Counted from the first letter of the stretch, positions 35,544 through 45,300 are shown. The stretch is 64,000 nucleotides of DNA from an uncultured Verrucomicrobiota bacterium (GCA_903848465.1 CAINGK010000187.1:1-64000); one strand, 5' to 3'. The notes: generated by a model not told the origin, from the sequence alone. Program-made: numbers and translations.

Positions 35544-37214
35544 TCAAGGCCACTCAAGTTCAAGCAGAGTGACGCCTTGGCGGGCGAGGTTGAAGGTGAT
35601 GTCACACTGGCCGTCCGCGGATTTGGTTTCCGTTTTATCGCTGGCCGTCTCCAGGCGGCTGGCATCTTCAAGCAGACGGATTTGCTCAGCCGTCGGTGAT
35701 TGTGGGGAGCCCAGGGCCTGCCAGGCCATGAAGGAATTGGAGTGTCCCTCATCAATGAGCGTTCGGGTAATCTTGGGATCTCCGGCCGGTGTGCCTGCGA
35801 GATTAAGAGTGACAGCAGCGGCAGATCCGGGAATGTCGTCGTCGTGATAATGCCAGGCGAGGATGGTGATGCGTTTGTCATGGCGCACGGCTAGGGCGGA
35901 GACATCTGGTTTGCCGCGAACACCGGTTGTCATGAGCTCGCTGAGCGGAGTTGCGCCATCGCTTTCCACCTGCAGCCTCTGCCCATCCATGCGGGAGAAC
36001 ATGCGGAAGACGTTGAGCACCGGTTTGTCGATGCCATTCGTGGCCAGCGAACGAAAGCCGGCGAAATAGGGTTGTCCTTCGAATTCAAAGGACCAGGTAA
36101 GCGCCCCTTCAAGGTTGACTCCATGTTTCTCAGCGAGGTCGAGCTTGCGCGGGAAAATCGCGGCGGTGTAGCTCGAATACATGGTGCCGTTGCGATAGGC
36201 GCGATCCGCCCCCTTGCACGCTGCGCAGCCCTCAGGGTCGGACTCGCCGATGACTATGGGCGTGTTCCTGAGCTCAGGATGCTGAGCTATCACGCCAAAG
36301 GCATCGTTGATATCGCCAAGTTGATTGGAGATGCCCATGCGTACATGGCCATCGACCTGTGATGGTTTGCCCTTGGCGTGAAAGGAAATAAAATCCAGCG
36401 GGGTGCCTTTCCCACCAGAGGCGTGATTCGTGCCCTTCAGGCAGTGATTGAGAAAGGCCTCCAGGAAATCCCCACCCTTTCCATTGGCAAGATCTGGACC
36501 ACCGACTTTTGCTCCAGGGATGGCGCGGCGCACAGCATGAATGGCGCAGTCATGCAGTTTGAAAAACTCCTCACGCGTACCGCGCCAGTAGTCGATGTTG
36601 GGCTCATTCCAGGTCTGCCAGAACCATTGAAGCACTTCCTGCTCGCCATAGCGGGCCGCGCAATGCTTCGCCCATTGATACACCAGCTCCTCCCACTTCG
36701 CGAAATCCTTCGGTGGATAGGCCCAGCCACCGAACAACTCCTCGTATTTGGCATTCGGAAAGTGATGCCGATACGGCTCCGGCTTCGTCGAAAGCGCCTG
36801 CGGCATGAAACCGATCTGCACATAAGGCCGCAGGCCATGGCTACGGTAGGTATCAAATATTCGGTCAACGATGGTCCAATCATAGATCGCATTCCCTGCG
36901 GCATCTTCCGTGTAGGCATTCGTCGATCCCCACTTCAATCCATGCTCCCCTTTGCCGGTCACAAGCAAACTGTGGGTGCGAAAAAACACCGCGTCCTTTT
37001 TCAAAGCGCCCAGCTCACCCAGCAACTCATTGCCATGCCGCATGTAGGCATAGTTGGGCTCGTCCGCCCCAAAGAATCGCCAGATGGGTTTGAGAGGTCC
37101 ACCCTGCTTCGAGGCATCGATCCGCATGCGGACAGGAAAAGGTGCGAAACTTGACTCGTCCTTCGCAGCCAATGCGATGGGGGCAAATAACAGGGATAGA
37201 ACGAAATATTTCAT
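35544..37214 (-). CDS. GH39 glycoside hydrolase
   Basis: 556 residues from the ATG at 37214, before a signal peptide (MKYFVLSLLFAPIALA). The GH39 TIM barrel is clear: the acid/base sits in WQTWNEPNIDYW (Glu204) and the nucleophile in VIGESDPEG (Glu324). An LDFISFHAKG strand and an SFEFEGQPYFAGF segment follow, then a C-terminal beta domain. GH39 contains beta-xylosidases and alpha-L-iduronidases, so the substrate could be a xylose- or iduronate-containing glycan. Its place among sulfatases favours a sulfated, uronic-acid-type substrate, which is inference. It lies between sulfatase genes on the minus strand, 134 bp after the sulfatase upstream. Confidence 0.88.
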   Translation of the reverse strand: MKYFVLSLLFAPIALAAKDESSFAPFPVRMRIDASKQGGPLKPIWRFFGADEPNYAYMRHGNELLGELGALKKDAVFFRTHSLLVTGKGEHGLKWGSTNAYTEDAAGNAIYDWTIVDRIFDTYRSHGLRPYVQIGFMPQALSTKPEPYRHHFPNAKYEELFGGWAYPPKDFAKWEELVYQWAKHCAARYGEQEVLQWFWQTWNEPNIDYWRGTREEFFKLHDCAIHAVRRAIPGAKVGGPDLANGKGGDFLEAFLNHCLKGTNHASGGKGTPLDFISFHAKGKPSQVDGHVRMGISNQLGDINDAFGVIAQHPELRNTPIVIGESDPEGCAACKGADRAYRNGTMYSSYTAAIFPRKLDLAEKHGVNLEGALTWSFEFEGQPYFAGFRSLATNGIDKPVLNVFRMFSRMDGQRLQVESDGATPLSELMTTGVRGKPDVSALAVRHDKRITILAWHYHDDDIPGSAAAVTLNLAGTPAGDPKITRTLIDEGHSNSFMAWQALGSPQSPTAEQIRLLEDASRLETASDKTETKSADGQCDITFNLARQGVTLLELEWP

Positions 37215-37348
37215 GGGTGGGCGCGTGGTTAAAAGCACGTGTCAGGCAGCAAAAATAGGCACAGAAAGGATCAGATTCGAAAAAGCTGGCTGTCATCGAC
37301 CCTGCCGCAGCCCAAAGCATGACTCAACTGCGGGTGCGAGTCCTCATT

Positions 37349-38788
37349 TCATCTGGCCTTCCTCTTTGACTGCTCTGGGCCTGGGGCTTCATGATTCACA
37401 TGGCTAGGCACCACGGCATCTTTGAGAAACTCCGCCAACCGGGCGCGCATAGCAGCAACGCGCTCAGGTTCTACAAGCTCCAGATTGTTTTTTTCACCGA
37501 TGTCGTTAGCGAGGTTGTACAGCGCCAGTGTTTCACCGAACTCAGCGATGGTTGCAGCATCGACTTCACTTTTGGCGCTACCTTTTTTACCTTTGCGCTT
37601 CGCCTTGGCACTCCCTGTGGGAGCTTCTTCGCTGTCGGCGTCGCTGCCGTTCATGACGAGCTTCCAGTCCCCCATGCGCACAGCCGCGACTTTGGGAGAC
37701 TGCACACACAGGATGGCGTCATGAGGAGAAGGCGCTCCTTGCGTGAGCATGGGCCACACGTCCTTGCCATCCAGCGCGTTCTTCTGCTCCAGCGATCCGC
37801 CGCCGAGTTTCACCAGCGTGGGATACCAGTCCACGGTGTGCATAGGTTCCTTGCTGCGCTTGCCTGCGGGGATGTGACCGGGCCAGTTCACAAAGGCACA
37901 GCCGCGTACTCCGCCTTCATAGATGCTGCCTTTGAAGGCGCGCAGAGGCGTGTTGTTGCCGGGAGGCGGGCCGCCGTTGTCGGTGGAGAAGATGATGAGT
38001 GTGTTATCACGCTGGCCGGTGGTTTCCAAAGTGGCGACGATCTGCCCGATGGCCTCGTCCACGGCAGCCAGCATGCCCGCGAGTTTTTGCCGGGCTCCTT
38101 TCAGCGCGCCATAGGGCTTGAGGTATTCATCCGGCACCTCGTGCGGCGAATGCACACCGTTGAATGGCACGTAGAGAAAGAGCGGCTTGGTCTTGTCTTT
38201 CTCCGTGATGATGCGGCAGGCCTCACGCGCGAGAAGATGCGTGGTGTAGCCTTCTTCTTTGATCTGCAGACCATCGCGATACCAGTCGAGATCCTGGCCG
38301 CGCAGGTGGGTGAAGTAGTCGAGCATGCCAAAGTAGTGGCCGTAGTGGTGGTCAAAGCCGCGCGCCATAGGCAAGTAGGCGGGGTCAAACTCACCGAGGT
38401 GCCATTTGCCGGTGATGGCGGTGGCGTAGCCAGCATCATGCAGCGCATTGGCCATTGTGCGCTCGGTGAGCGGCAGGCCCCAGGTGGCATGCGGGCGCAC
38501 GATGGTGTACACGCCTGTGTGCGTGGCGTAGCGACCCGTCATCAACGCCGAGCGCGTGGGCGAACACACCGGTTGCACGTAGAGAGATTCCAGCACCGTA
38601 CCCGCAGCGGCCAGTTTGTCGATGCTGGGCGTATGGATGTCTTTGCCGCCATTGAAGCCACAGTCCGCGTAGCCGAGATCGTCGATGAGCAGGAAGACGA
38701 TGTTGGGTTGTTTTTCGGCAGCATATGAAACCGCCGGGTCAAGGAATGACGCAAGCAGCAGAATGAATGCGAAGGGGTGGATGGACAT
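37349..38788 (-). CDS. Secreted S1-type sulfatase with internal Lys/Ser-rich insert
   Basis: 479 residues with a signal peptide (MSIHPFAFILLLASFLDPAVSYA). PNIVFLLIDDLGYADCGFNG carries the metal DD; CSPTR (Cys75) with SALMTGR is the formylglycine site. GKWHLGEFDPAYLP, a YGHYFG segment and FSTDNGG follow, as in arylsulfatase B-like enzymes. A low-complexity insert (TGSAKAKRKGKKGSAKSE) sits near residue 405 and the C-terminus is basic (EQSKRKAR). A copy of the shared promoter-like motif lies 7 nt before the ATG. Confidence 0.93.
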   Translation of the reverse strand: MSIHPFAFILLLASFLDPAVSYAAEKQPNIVFLLIDDLGYADCGFNGGKDIHTPSIDKLAAAGTVLESLYVQPVCSPTRSALMTGRYATHTGVYTIVRPHATWGLPLTERTMANALHDAGYATAITGKWHLGEFDPAYLPMARGFDHHYGHYFGMLDYFTHLRGQDLDWYRDGLQIKEEGYTTHLLAREACRIITEKDKTKPLFLYVPFNGVHSPHEVPDEYLKPYGALKGARQKLAGMLAAVDEAIGQIVATLETTGQRDNTLIIFSTDNGGPPPGNNTPLRAFKGSIYEGGVRGCAFVNWPGHIPAGKRSKEPMHTVDWYPTLVKLGGGSLEQKNALDGKDVWPMLTQGAPSPHDAILCVQSPKVAAVRMGDWKLVMNGSDADSEEAPTGSAKAKRKGKKGSAKSEVDAATIAEFGETLALYNLANDIGEKNNLELVEPERVAAMRARLAEFLKDAVVPSHVNHEAPGPEQSKRKAR

Positions 38789-38795
38789 ACGTCGG

Positions 38796-38828
38796 TAACG
38801 ATGATTGTGACTTCAACATCTCAGCAAA
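38796..38828 (-). promoter_or_regulatory. Shared promoter-like motif, copy C (before sulfatase 37349-38788)
   Basis: Read on the minus strand: TTTGCTGAGATGTT, 14 nt, CGTTA, ending 7 nt before the ATG. The whole gap to the upstream sulfatase stop (38835) is 46 bp, so the motif fills it and lies directly behind that stop codon. It implies initiation inside the block and a leader of only a few nucleotides. Confidence 0.6.
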
Positions 38829-38834
38829 TGCACG

Positions 38835-40268
38835 TCAGGGTGCCCCCGGCTTTTTCTTCTTTGCTTTTTTCGGCGTGCGGCTCTCGGGTTTCGCGTTGGG
38901 GTCAAAGTTCGGATTGGGAGTCGGCATCAGTGCGCCCACCTCTTTGCGCCACGCGATGAGCTTCGCATACAGTTCCTTCACCTTGTCAGGCTGTGCAGCG
39001 GCCAGATTGTTCTTTTCGCCGATGTCCTGCGGGATGTTGTAAAGCTCCAACGCACCGTCTTCATGCCACTCGATGAGTTTCCAGTCGCCATCGCGGATGG
39101 TGGAGCAGGGCGGGCCGCCTTGGTTCGAGTAGTGCGGGTAGTGCCAGAAGAGCGGCTTGCCGCGCTGCATCATTTCGCCTTTGAGAAGCGGCAGGAAGCT
39201 CACGCCATCGAGGTGCTGTTCGGGTTTCAGCGGCTGACCGGCGAGTTGCAGTAGCGTGGGATAAAAATCCGTGCTGATGACGGGTGAATCGCAGCTCGTG
39301 TCCGGCTTGGTCACACCGGGAGCGACGACGATCATCGGCTCGCGAACGCCGCCTTCATAGGGCCAGCCTTTGCCTCCACGGAGAGGAAGATTCGAAGTGG
39401 GATGTCCCTCCGCAGTCGAGAGACCGCCGTTGTCAGACATGAAAACGACAATCGTTTTCTCCGTGAGTCCGTTCTTCTCCAAAGTCGCGAGCACGCGACC
39501 AATGGCCGTGTCAAACTGCTCCAGCATCGCAGCATAGACCGGATTGTTCTGCACAAGGCGCACCTGGTTCGCCCGCTCCTGGCCCCAGGCATCGGCGGGA
39601 GCCTGCTTCGCTTTTTCCTGCCACTTCGCCACCAGATCGGCACGTGCGCCGATGGGCACATGCGGTGCGTTGTAGGGAAGGTAGGCGTAGAAGGGCTTGT
39701 CTTTGTTCGCCTCGATGAACTTCACCACCGCGTCGGTGATGCTGTCCGTGTTCTTCGGATCGTCCTGCTTTTTGCCCTTGCCGCCCTTCGGCCCGGTGCC
39801 TTCGGTTTCGTCATGGGTGAATCCTTGATCACGCGGCATGAAGCCCGCACCACCCAGATGCCATTTGCCAGCAAAAAACGTCTCGTAACCCGCATCGCGC
39901 AGAGATTCTGCGATGGTGACCTCCGCCAGCGGCAGCTGCCCTGCATTCGGTGCGGACAGCAGTTTACCCGCACGGCCGCCTGGGATGAAATTGGTGACGC
40001 CAAAGCGCGGCGGATACTTCCCGGTCATGAGGCTACCGCGCGTAGGCGAGCACACACAGCAGGCCGCATAACCTTGGGTGAACTTCATCCCGCGCTTCGC
40101 CAGCCCGTCGATATTCGGTGTTTCATAGAACGTCTTCGGGTTGAACGCACCGATGTCCATCTGGCCGAGATCATCGGCGAGGATGAAGACAATGTTGGGT
40201 TTGTCGGCTGCCCAGAGCGCAGGGCAGAATACGAAGAGGAACAAGAGGGCGGAGCAGAATCGGTGCAT
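38835..40268 (-). CDS. Secreted S1-type sulfatase with Lys-rich tail
   Basis: 477 residues from the ATG at 40268, before a signal peptide (MHRFCSALLFLFVFCPALWA). PNIVFILADDLGQMDIGAFN has the metal DD; CSPTR (Cys73) with GSLMTGK is the formylglycine site. GKWHLGGAGFMPRDQGF and FMSDNGGLS follow. The tail is very basic (SRTPKKAKKKKPGAP). It is the first gene of the minus-strand block and has the best-separated copy of the shared promoter-like motif, 13 nt before its start and divergent from the Whirly-like gene. Confidence 0.93.
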   Translation of the reverse strand: MHRFCSALLFLFVFCPALWAADKPNIVFILADDLGQMDIGAFNPKTFYETPNIDGLAKRGMKFTQGYAACCVCSPTRGSLMTGKYPPRFGVTNFIPGGRAGKLLSAPNAGQLPLAEVTIAESLRDAGYETFFAGKWHLGGAGFMPRDQGFTHDETEGTGPKGGKGKKQDDPKNTDSITDAVVKFIEANKDKPFYAYLPYNAPHVPIGARADLVAKWQEKAKQAPADAWGQERANQVRLVQNNPVYAAMLEQFDTAIGRVLATLEKNGLTEKTIVVFMSDNGGLSTAEGHPTSNLPLRGGKGWPYEGGVREPMIVVAPGVTKPDTSCDSPVISTDFYPTLLQLAGQPLKPEQHLDGVSFLPLLKGEMMQRGKPLFWHYPHYSNQGGPPCSTIRDGDWKLIEWHEDGALELYNIPQDIGEKNNLAAAQPDKVKELYAKLIAWRKEVGALMPTPNPNFDPNAKPESRTPKKAKKKKPGAP

Positions 40269-40281
40269 GTTGGTCCGCGTG

Positions 40282-40314
40282 TAACGAACGACCTTATCAT
40301 GACATCTCAGCAAA
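40282..40314 (-). promoter_or_regulatory. Shared promoter-like motif, copy B (before sulfatase 38835-40268)
   Basis: Read on the minus strand: TTTGCTGAGATGTC, 14 nt, CGTTA, ending 13 nt before the ATG. The 64-bp gap to the divergent Whirly-like gene contains nothing else, so this region probably controls at least the sulfatase direction. Sequence outside the two blocks differs between the three copies, which argues for selection rather than recent duplication. Confidence 0.6.
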
Positions 40315-40332
40315 AACTGTGTCGGATTCAGC

Positions 40333-40851
40333 ATGAAAGCTTGTCATTCAAAGGGCGGCATTTTAGCTTTCCGTCGCATAACCTCGAAATCGACCGCCAG
40401 CTCCTCGACTTCCGCCACTACCAAGCAGTCCGCCGAATATGCCATTTACAAACCCAACGGGCGCGGCACCGGAGGGGTGATCCGATTCGAGTTCAATCGG
40501 AGCAAAGGCGCTGTGTTTGTGGATGCGGCCTCGCAGAGCGGGGAGAAGCAATTCGACTGGGAGCAGAAGATCACCATGAAATGGGGGCTTTCGGATCTCG
40601 GTGCCGTGCTGGCGACGCTGCAGGGCCGCCAGGAGCAGGCGAAGCTTTTCCATCAGTCTGAGAAGGCCAACAGCGCCTTTGAGCTGACCTTCCGTGATGA
40701 TCCGCAGAAAGCGCCGTACTTCATGAGCATGTCACGTCAGGACGCGGCATCGAAAAGCGTGAAGAAGGTGACGATTCCGGTCACGCATGCCGAGGCGGTG
40801 ATTCTTGAAACCGCACTGCGGGCTGCGATCACGCGGCTGATCGGGTGGTGA
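40333..40851 (+). CDS. Whirly-like ssDNA-binding protein candidate
   Basis: 172 residues. The central and C-terminal parts resemble plant Whirly proteins: QFDWEQKITMKWGLSDLGAV parallels the Whirly QYDW...LSVTEIG region, LFHQSEK parallels EFFHD, and the final IPVTHAEAVILETAL...LIGW parallels the Whirly VPVTxAEFAVxR...MGW ending. The N-terminus is Ser/Thr-rich and probably disordered. Whirly proteins are ssDNA-binding regulators that form tetramers; bacterial members are little studied. It diverges from a sulfatase gene whose promoter-like motif lies in the shared 64-bp gap, so a regulatory link is possible. The homology is judged by eye only. Confidence 0.6.
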   Translation: MKACHSKGGILAFRRITSKSTASSSTSATTKQSAEYAIYKPNGRGTGGVIRFEFNRSKGAVFVDAASQSGEKQFDWEQKITMKWGLSDLGAVLATLQGRQEQAKLFHQSEKANSAFELTFRDDPQKAPYFMSMSRQDAASKSVKKVTIPVTHAEAVILETALRAAITRLIGW

Positions 40852-41006
40852 GTTTTTACGTAGCAGGTTGGGTGTGTTTGGCGTGCTGCAGGTGTTCAAC
40901 ACTTGGAGACAGCTTCGCCAAACCGCCCGACTTTTGGAGGGTGCGAGTTATGGAACGTCTTCACACGCTGACAGACGGGCGGGCTGTCGCCACACCCATC
41001 CCACGT

Positions 41007-42152
41007 TCATGCAAGTGCCTCCAGTTTCACCGTCAGCGAGTCGTAACCGAGCGTGCGCTCGAACTTGGCCTCATGCTCGACACGTTCTTCGGCTTTAAGA
41101 ATGGTGATGCGCTTCACGCGCTCACAGCACAGCCGTAGCAGCGTGCGCAGTATGAGACGGGCATGCGGTGCGCCGAGGCAGAGATGGGTGCCGAAGCCAA
41201 AGGAGAGATGCGGGTTGGGTTTGCGATCAAGACGGACTTCCTCAGGCTGGGGAAAGGCGGTGGAGTCGAAGTTGGCGGAGGCCCAGGCGAGGGAGATGCG
41301 CTCGCCAGCTTTGACGGTGACGCCATTGACATCTGTGTCCGCCGGGCAGACGCGGCCGATGTGCGTGAGCGGCATGAAGACACGGAAAAACTCCTCGCTG
41401 GCGAGGGTGATGCGCTTGGGGTCTGCGCGCAGATACTCCAGGGCTTCAGGATGCTCAGCTAGATAACCCAGGGCGCAGGAAATGGTATGGATGATCGTGT
41501 CACGTCCGCCAGCGAAGGCGAGATTGGCAAAGCCCATCATCTCCTCGCGTGTGAGCTTGCGACTGCGGTACTCCGCCTGCGTGAGTGCGCTGAAGAAGTC
41601 CGCGCCGGGATTCGCCTCGGCGTGGTCAAACTGCGCGTGGAGGTAGTCTTCCAGCACGTTGCCCGTTTTAAACTCGCCGCCGGTGACTTTGAACACGTGG
41701 ATGCCCCAGCCGATCCAGGTTTCGCCTTCGGATGCGGGCACATTGAGCAGGTGAGTCAGAGCGCGTGACTGAATGGGTAGCGCGAACTCGTTCACGATCT
41801 CGATGGCGTCGCGGTTCAGTGCATTCGTGAGCATGTTCTCCATCAGTGCCTCGACTTGCGCGATCATCGCTGGGTCTTTGGCGCGCTGGAAAAACGGCTC
41901 CACGATCGCGCGGTAGTCGGTGTGCTCCGGCGGATTCGTTTCGATGGGGAGTTGGCGCATGGTGCGCACGGCTTCCTCCGAAGGAATCGGCACCCGGAAG
42001 GGCGCATCCGAGCTGAAGGTCTGCCAGTCCTTCGCAGCCTTGCGCACATCCTCATGACGCAGAATCATGGTAATGTCTTCACCATGGAACGGGCACTGCA
42101 GCACGCCAGTGGCGCTGCGGACTTCGCGGAAGGGGTCGGAGAAAGCGGGCAT
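41007..42152 (-). CDS. Cytochrome P450
   Basis: 381 residues, soluble. The haem-binding loop FGFGTHLCLGAPHAR (Cys near residue 325), the I-helix LAFAGGRDT, and the K-helix EEFFR (ExxR) are present. The ETNPPEHTDYRAIVEPFF segment is typical of bacterial class I P450s that receive electrons from a ferredoxin; no ferredoxin or reductase gene is adjacent. Substrate unknown; the gene stands alone between the Whirly-like gene and the giant PVC cytochrome gene. The last residues read TVKLEALA. Confidence 0.95.
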   Translation of the reverse strand: MPAFSDPFREVRSATGVLQCPFHGEDITMILRHEDVRKAAKDWQTFSSDAPFRVPIPSEEAVRTMRQLPIETNPPEHTDYRAIVEPFFQRAKDPAMIAQVEALMENMLTNALNRDAIEIVNEFALPIQSRALTHLLNVPASEGETWIGWGIHVFKVTGGEFKTGNVLEDYLHAQFDHAEANPGADFFSALTQAEYRSRKLTREEMMGFANLAFAGGRDTIIHTISCALGYLAEHPEALEYLRADPKRITLASEEFFRVFMPLTHIGRVCPADTDVNGVTVKAGERISLAWASANFDSTAFPQPEEVRLDRKPNPHLSFGFGTHLCLGAPHARLILRTLLRLCCERVKRITILKAEERVEHEAKFERTLGYDSLTVKLEALA

Positions 42153-42336
42153 GAGAGGAAAACGAGGAATGCTGAATCATGAAACGCGAATTGCGAGGCA
42201 GTTTCCGCGCATGATTTTGCTGCGATGATGAAAATTTCTCCAATCGCTGGGTGCAGGCCTACCCGCGTTTCGACGGTTAAGACTTTCCAAGCCCAGCATG
42301 CAGAAACGTTAGGCCGAGGCGCAGAGAATCGAATGA

Positions 42337-45300
42337 TCACTTCTTCTCCAGCCTCACATAATCCAGCCCCACCATGTATCCCGGTGCCGCATCCGCATGC
42401 TTGCCGGTGATCGTGATGGTGAGCTGATGCTCCCCCGCGCTGAGCTCATGCGTGCCCCAGTCGAGTTCATCACTGTGAATGACTTTGGGTCCATTGTAGC
42501 AGTCCCAAGCGGTGGCCACGGGTTTGTCATCCAGCGCCACGTCGATGATGCCGTAGTCGCGGGCCATCGTAAGCGTAGCTTTGAGAGTGTATTTGCCTTT
42601 TTCCGTCACAGGCAGCGCGAGTGTGAGCTTCTGGCCGGGTTTGGCACCCGTCCACCAAAGCTGCGAGGCACCACTCCATTCTGCACCGAAGCCGCCCATG
42701 CCTTGTGGCTTGGCATTGCCGCCAGTCTTCGTCAGAACCTTGAGCCCCTCGCCTTCAAGCGCTCCGGGTATTGTAGTCCCGGCTTTAGCCGGTCCGGAAA
42801 CACCACTTTGCAGATACTTCACCAGATCAATGACCTGCTCTTTTTGCAATGCATCGAAGAGGCCTTCGGGCATCGTGCTGAGCTTCGAGACCTCACGCTT
42901 CGCGATGTCCGGCTGCGGCAACGTAAACTCCACACCGCCCATCATGGCGATCTTAACGGCGGCGGGGCTTTCTTCCTTGATGACTCCGCTCATGACGCGA
43001 CCGTCCTTCATGGTGAAAAGATTGAGCTGGTAGGCCTTACCGATCACCGCATTCGGATCGAGCACGTTTTCGAGCAGGTAGTTCAAGTCCGCGCGATTGC
43101 TGCCCGTAATGTCAGGCCCCACGTTCTGGCCTTCGCCAAAGAGCTTGTGGCACTGGCCGCAGGTCATGGTGAAAAGCATCTTGCCCTTGGCGAGATCCCC
43201 CTTGGCCACAGCCGCGGGCGTGAGCAGTTCGCGGAACTTCTTCGTCCGCTCGCCCAGATCAGCCTTCGGCGCGTTCACATCGCCCCAGGCAGATTTGATC
43301 AGCGCGTTGATCTCCTTGTCATCAAAGGCCGTGAGCTGGCGCACGAGGAAGGGCGACAGCGCCGTGGCCGGCACCGTCTTGGCCTCAACGGCTTTGAGCA
43401 GCTCTTTGGAGCCTTCTTTCGTCGAAGCGAGCGTGTTGACCGCGTCGGGCAGTTCATTGGCGGAAAGCTTCGGCAGCAGCGCGCCGAGCACCTTTGGTGT
43501 TCCCGCATCTTTGAGCGAGGCCAGCGCCTGAATGGCCTTGCGCCGCAGCGAGGTGGGAGCGTCCTGCGTCAGGATCTGCTGCAGGAGTTTGGCTGCCTGT
43601 GTGTCTTGGGACTGCAGCAGCACCGAAAGCGCTTTCTCGCGTGCGGGTGTGTCGAGCGTAGCAGAGCTGAGCTGGCTGCGGTACGATTGCAGCGCCTCCG
43701 CATCACCAAACAGCGCGCTAAGTTCTGTGACCAGCTGTTCTGTAGTCCCGGCTTTAGCCGGTCCGGCGGATCCAGAACCGCCTGAAGGCGGGACTACATT
43801 ACCCCGGAGCTTTGCCGCAGTCGCCGCCCAATCCGGCGGCATGGTGAGTTTGCCAGCACTGCGGGCGCTGCTCAGGATCATCGCCAGCGTCGCCTCGCGT
43901 TTGGCGGCATCAGGCTCCTTCGTGAGTTCAGAAAGCATCGAAGCCCGGCCCGCGTCATCCGACGACAAACGACGATAAATAAACTCCGTCACCTTCGGCA
44001 GCTTCGATACCCGCGCGAGCTCCAGCCCGATCTTCGGATCGGCACCGACAAGAGGCTCGATGCCATACCAGATCAGCAGCGGAATCATCGGGTCGTCTTT
44101 GTCTTCGCCGTGGGCAAGGAGCGCGGCGGCAATCGGAGAGCGTTTGTCGATGGGCAGACGCTGAAGCAATGACGCGATCTCTCGACGAACTACAGGCGAT
44201 TGATCTTTCTGAGCAAGGTTTCTGAGTGATTCCAGCCGAGGTCTCATCAACGATGTTCGTACTGCCCAAGCTCGATAGTTTTCTGACTCCTTGTTTGGTT
44301 CTGGGATCGCTACTTCGTAGTCCCTATTTCCCGCCATGATGAGGCTTGTCGTCAGCCAGCAATAACGAATCGTTGAAGGATCAGAGAGAACGCTCGTCTT
44401 CAGTGCCGATTCTTGGATCGGTATTATTTTGTGTCTGTCAATTTCTACTCGCTCACTCAGCACCCTCCTCGCCATCCGCGACTCCCACTCGTTCTCCGTC
44501 TGCACGGCGAGCTTCGCCAGCGCCTCGTCACTCTCCTTCGCCAGATCTCCCTTCCACGGCTTCCAGCCGTCGTAGCTGATGCGGTAGATGCGGCCATTGC
44601 TCCGGTCCCAGTTCTCCACGGCGTTGCTTCCCCGGTGGCAGATTTGTTCATCGCTCCAATCACTAACATACAGCGCACCATCCGGCCCCACCTTCTGCGT
44701 CACGGGGATGAAGTGCATGTCGTTGGCGCGCATGAAGTCGCTGCCGTGTTTGCCCACATACGTGCTCGCATGCGGGTCCGTGTAGTTCGTCACCAGCCGA
44801 TGTCCGTGGAGGTTGCCGAAGATGAGCTGATTGCGATACGTCGGCGGAAAGAGGCTGCTCTGATAAATGGCCAGTCCGCAGTGCGCGTGGCCACCGCCGA
44901 GGGCGTTGGTGTCGTCATTCACGATGCCGGCACCCGTGGTTTTGTCGAAGGCGACATCAGGACGCGCGCTGCCTGCGTAGTGCGCATGGTCAGCGATGGT
45001 CTTGATGTCTTCATACGTGTAGGGATTGAAGTGCTGCCCGGCCTGACGCTGGTAGCGTCCGCCTGGCACGATGTGGTAGAGATGCGGGATGACGCAGGCG
45101 GTGACGAAGAACTCGCCATACTGGTCGTAATCCAGCCCCCACGGGTTGCTGGTTCCTTCCGCGAAGATCTCAAACTCATGCCGCACGGGATGGTAACGCC
45201 AGATGCCGGCATTGATGGGCTTGCGCTGATCATCCGGCGTGCCGGGCTTGCCGACCTTGCTGTGCGTGAAGACGCCGTGGCAGCCGTACAACCAACCGTC

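Noticed and set aside
37215-37348. TTTTTGCTGCCTGACA...TTTTAACCACG before the GH39 gene as a fourth copy of the shared motif
   Set aside because: Only TTTGCTG matches and the spacing to any CGTTA-like block is wrong.
40852-41006. Short ORF 40868-41098 as a transposase remnant
   Set aside because: The match was only to the Arg-rich composition; no recognisable motif.
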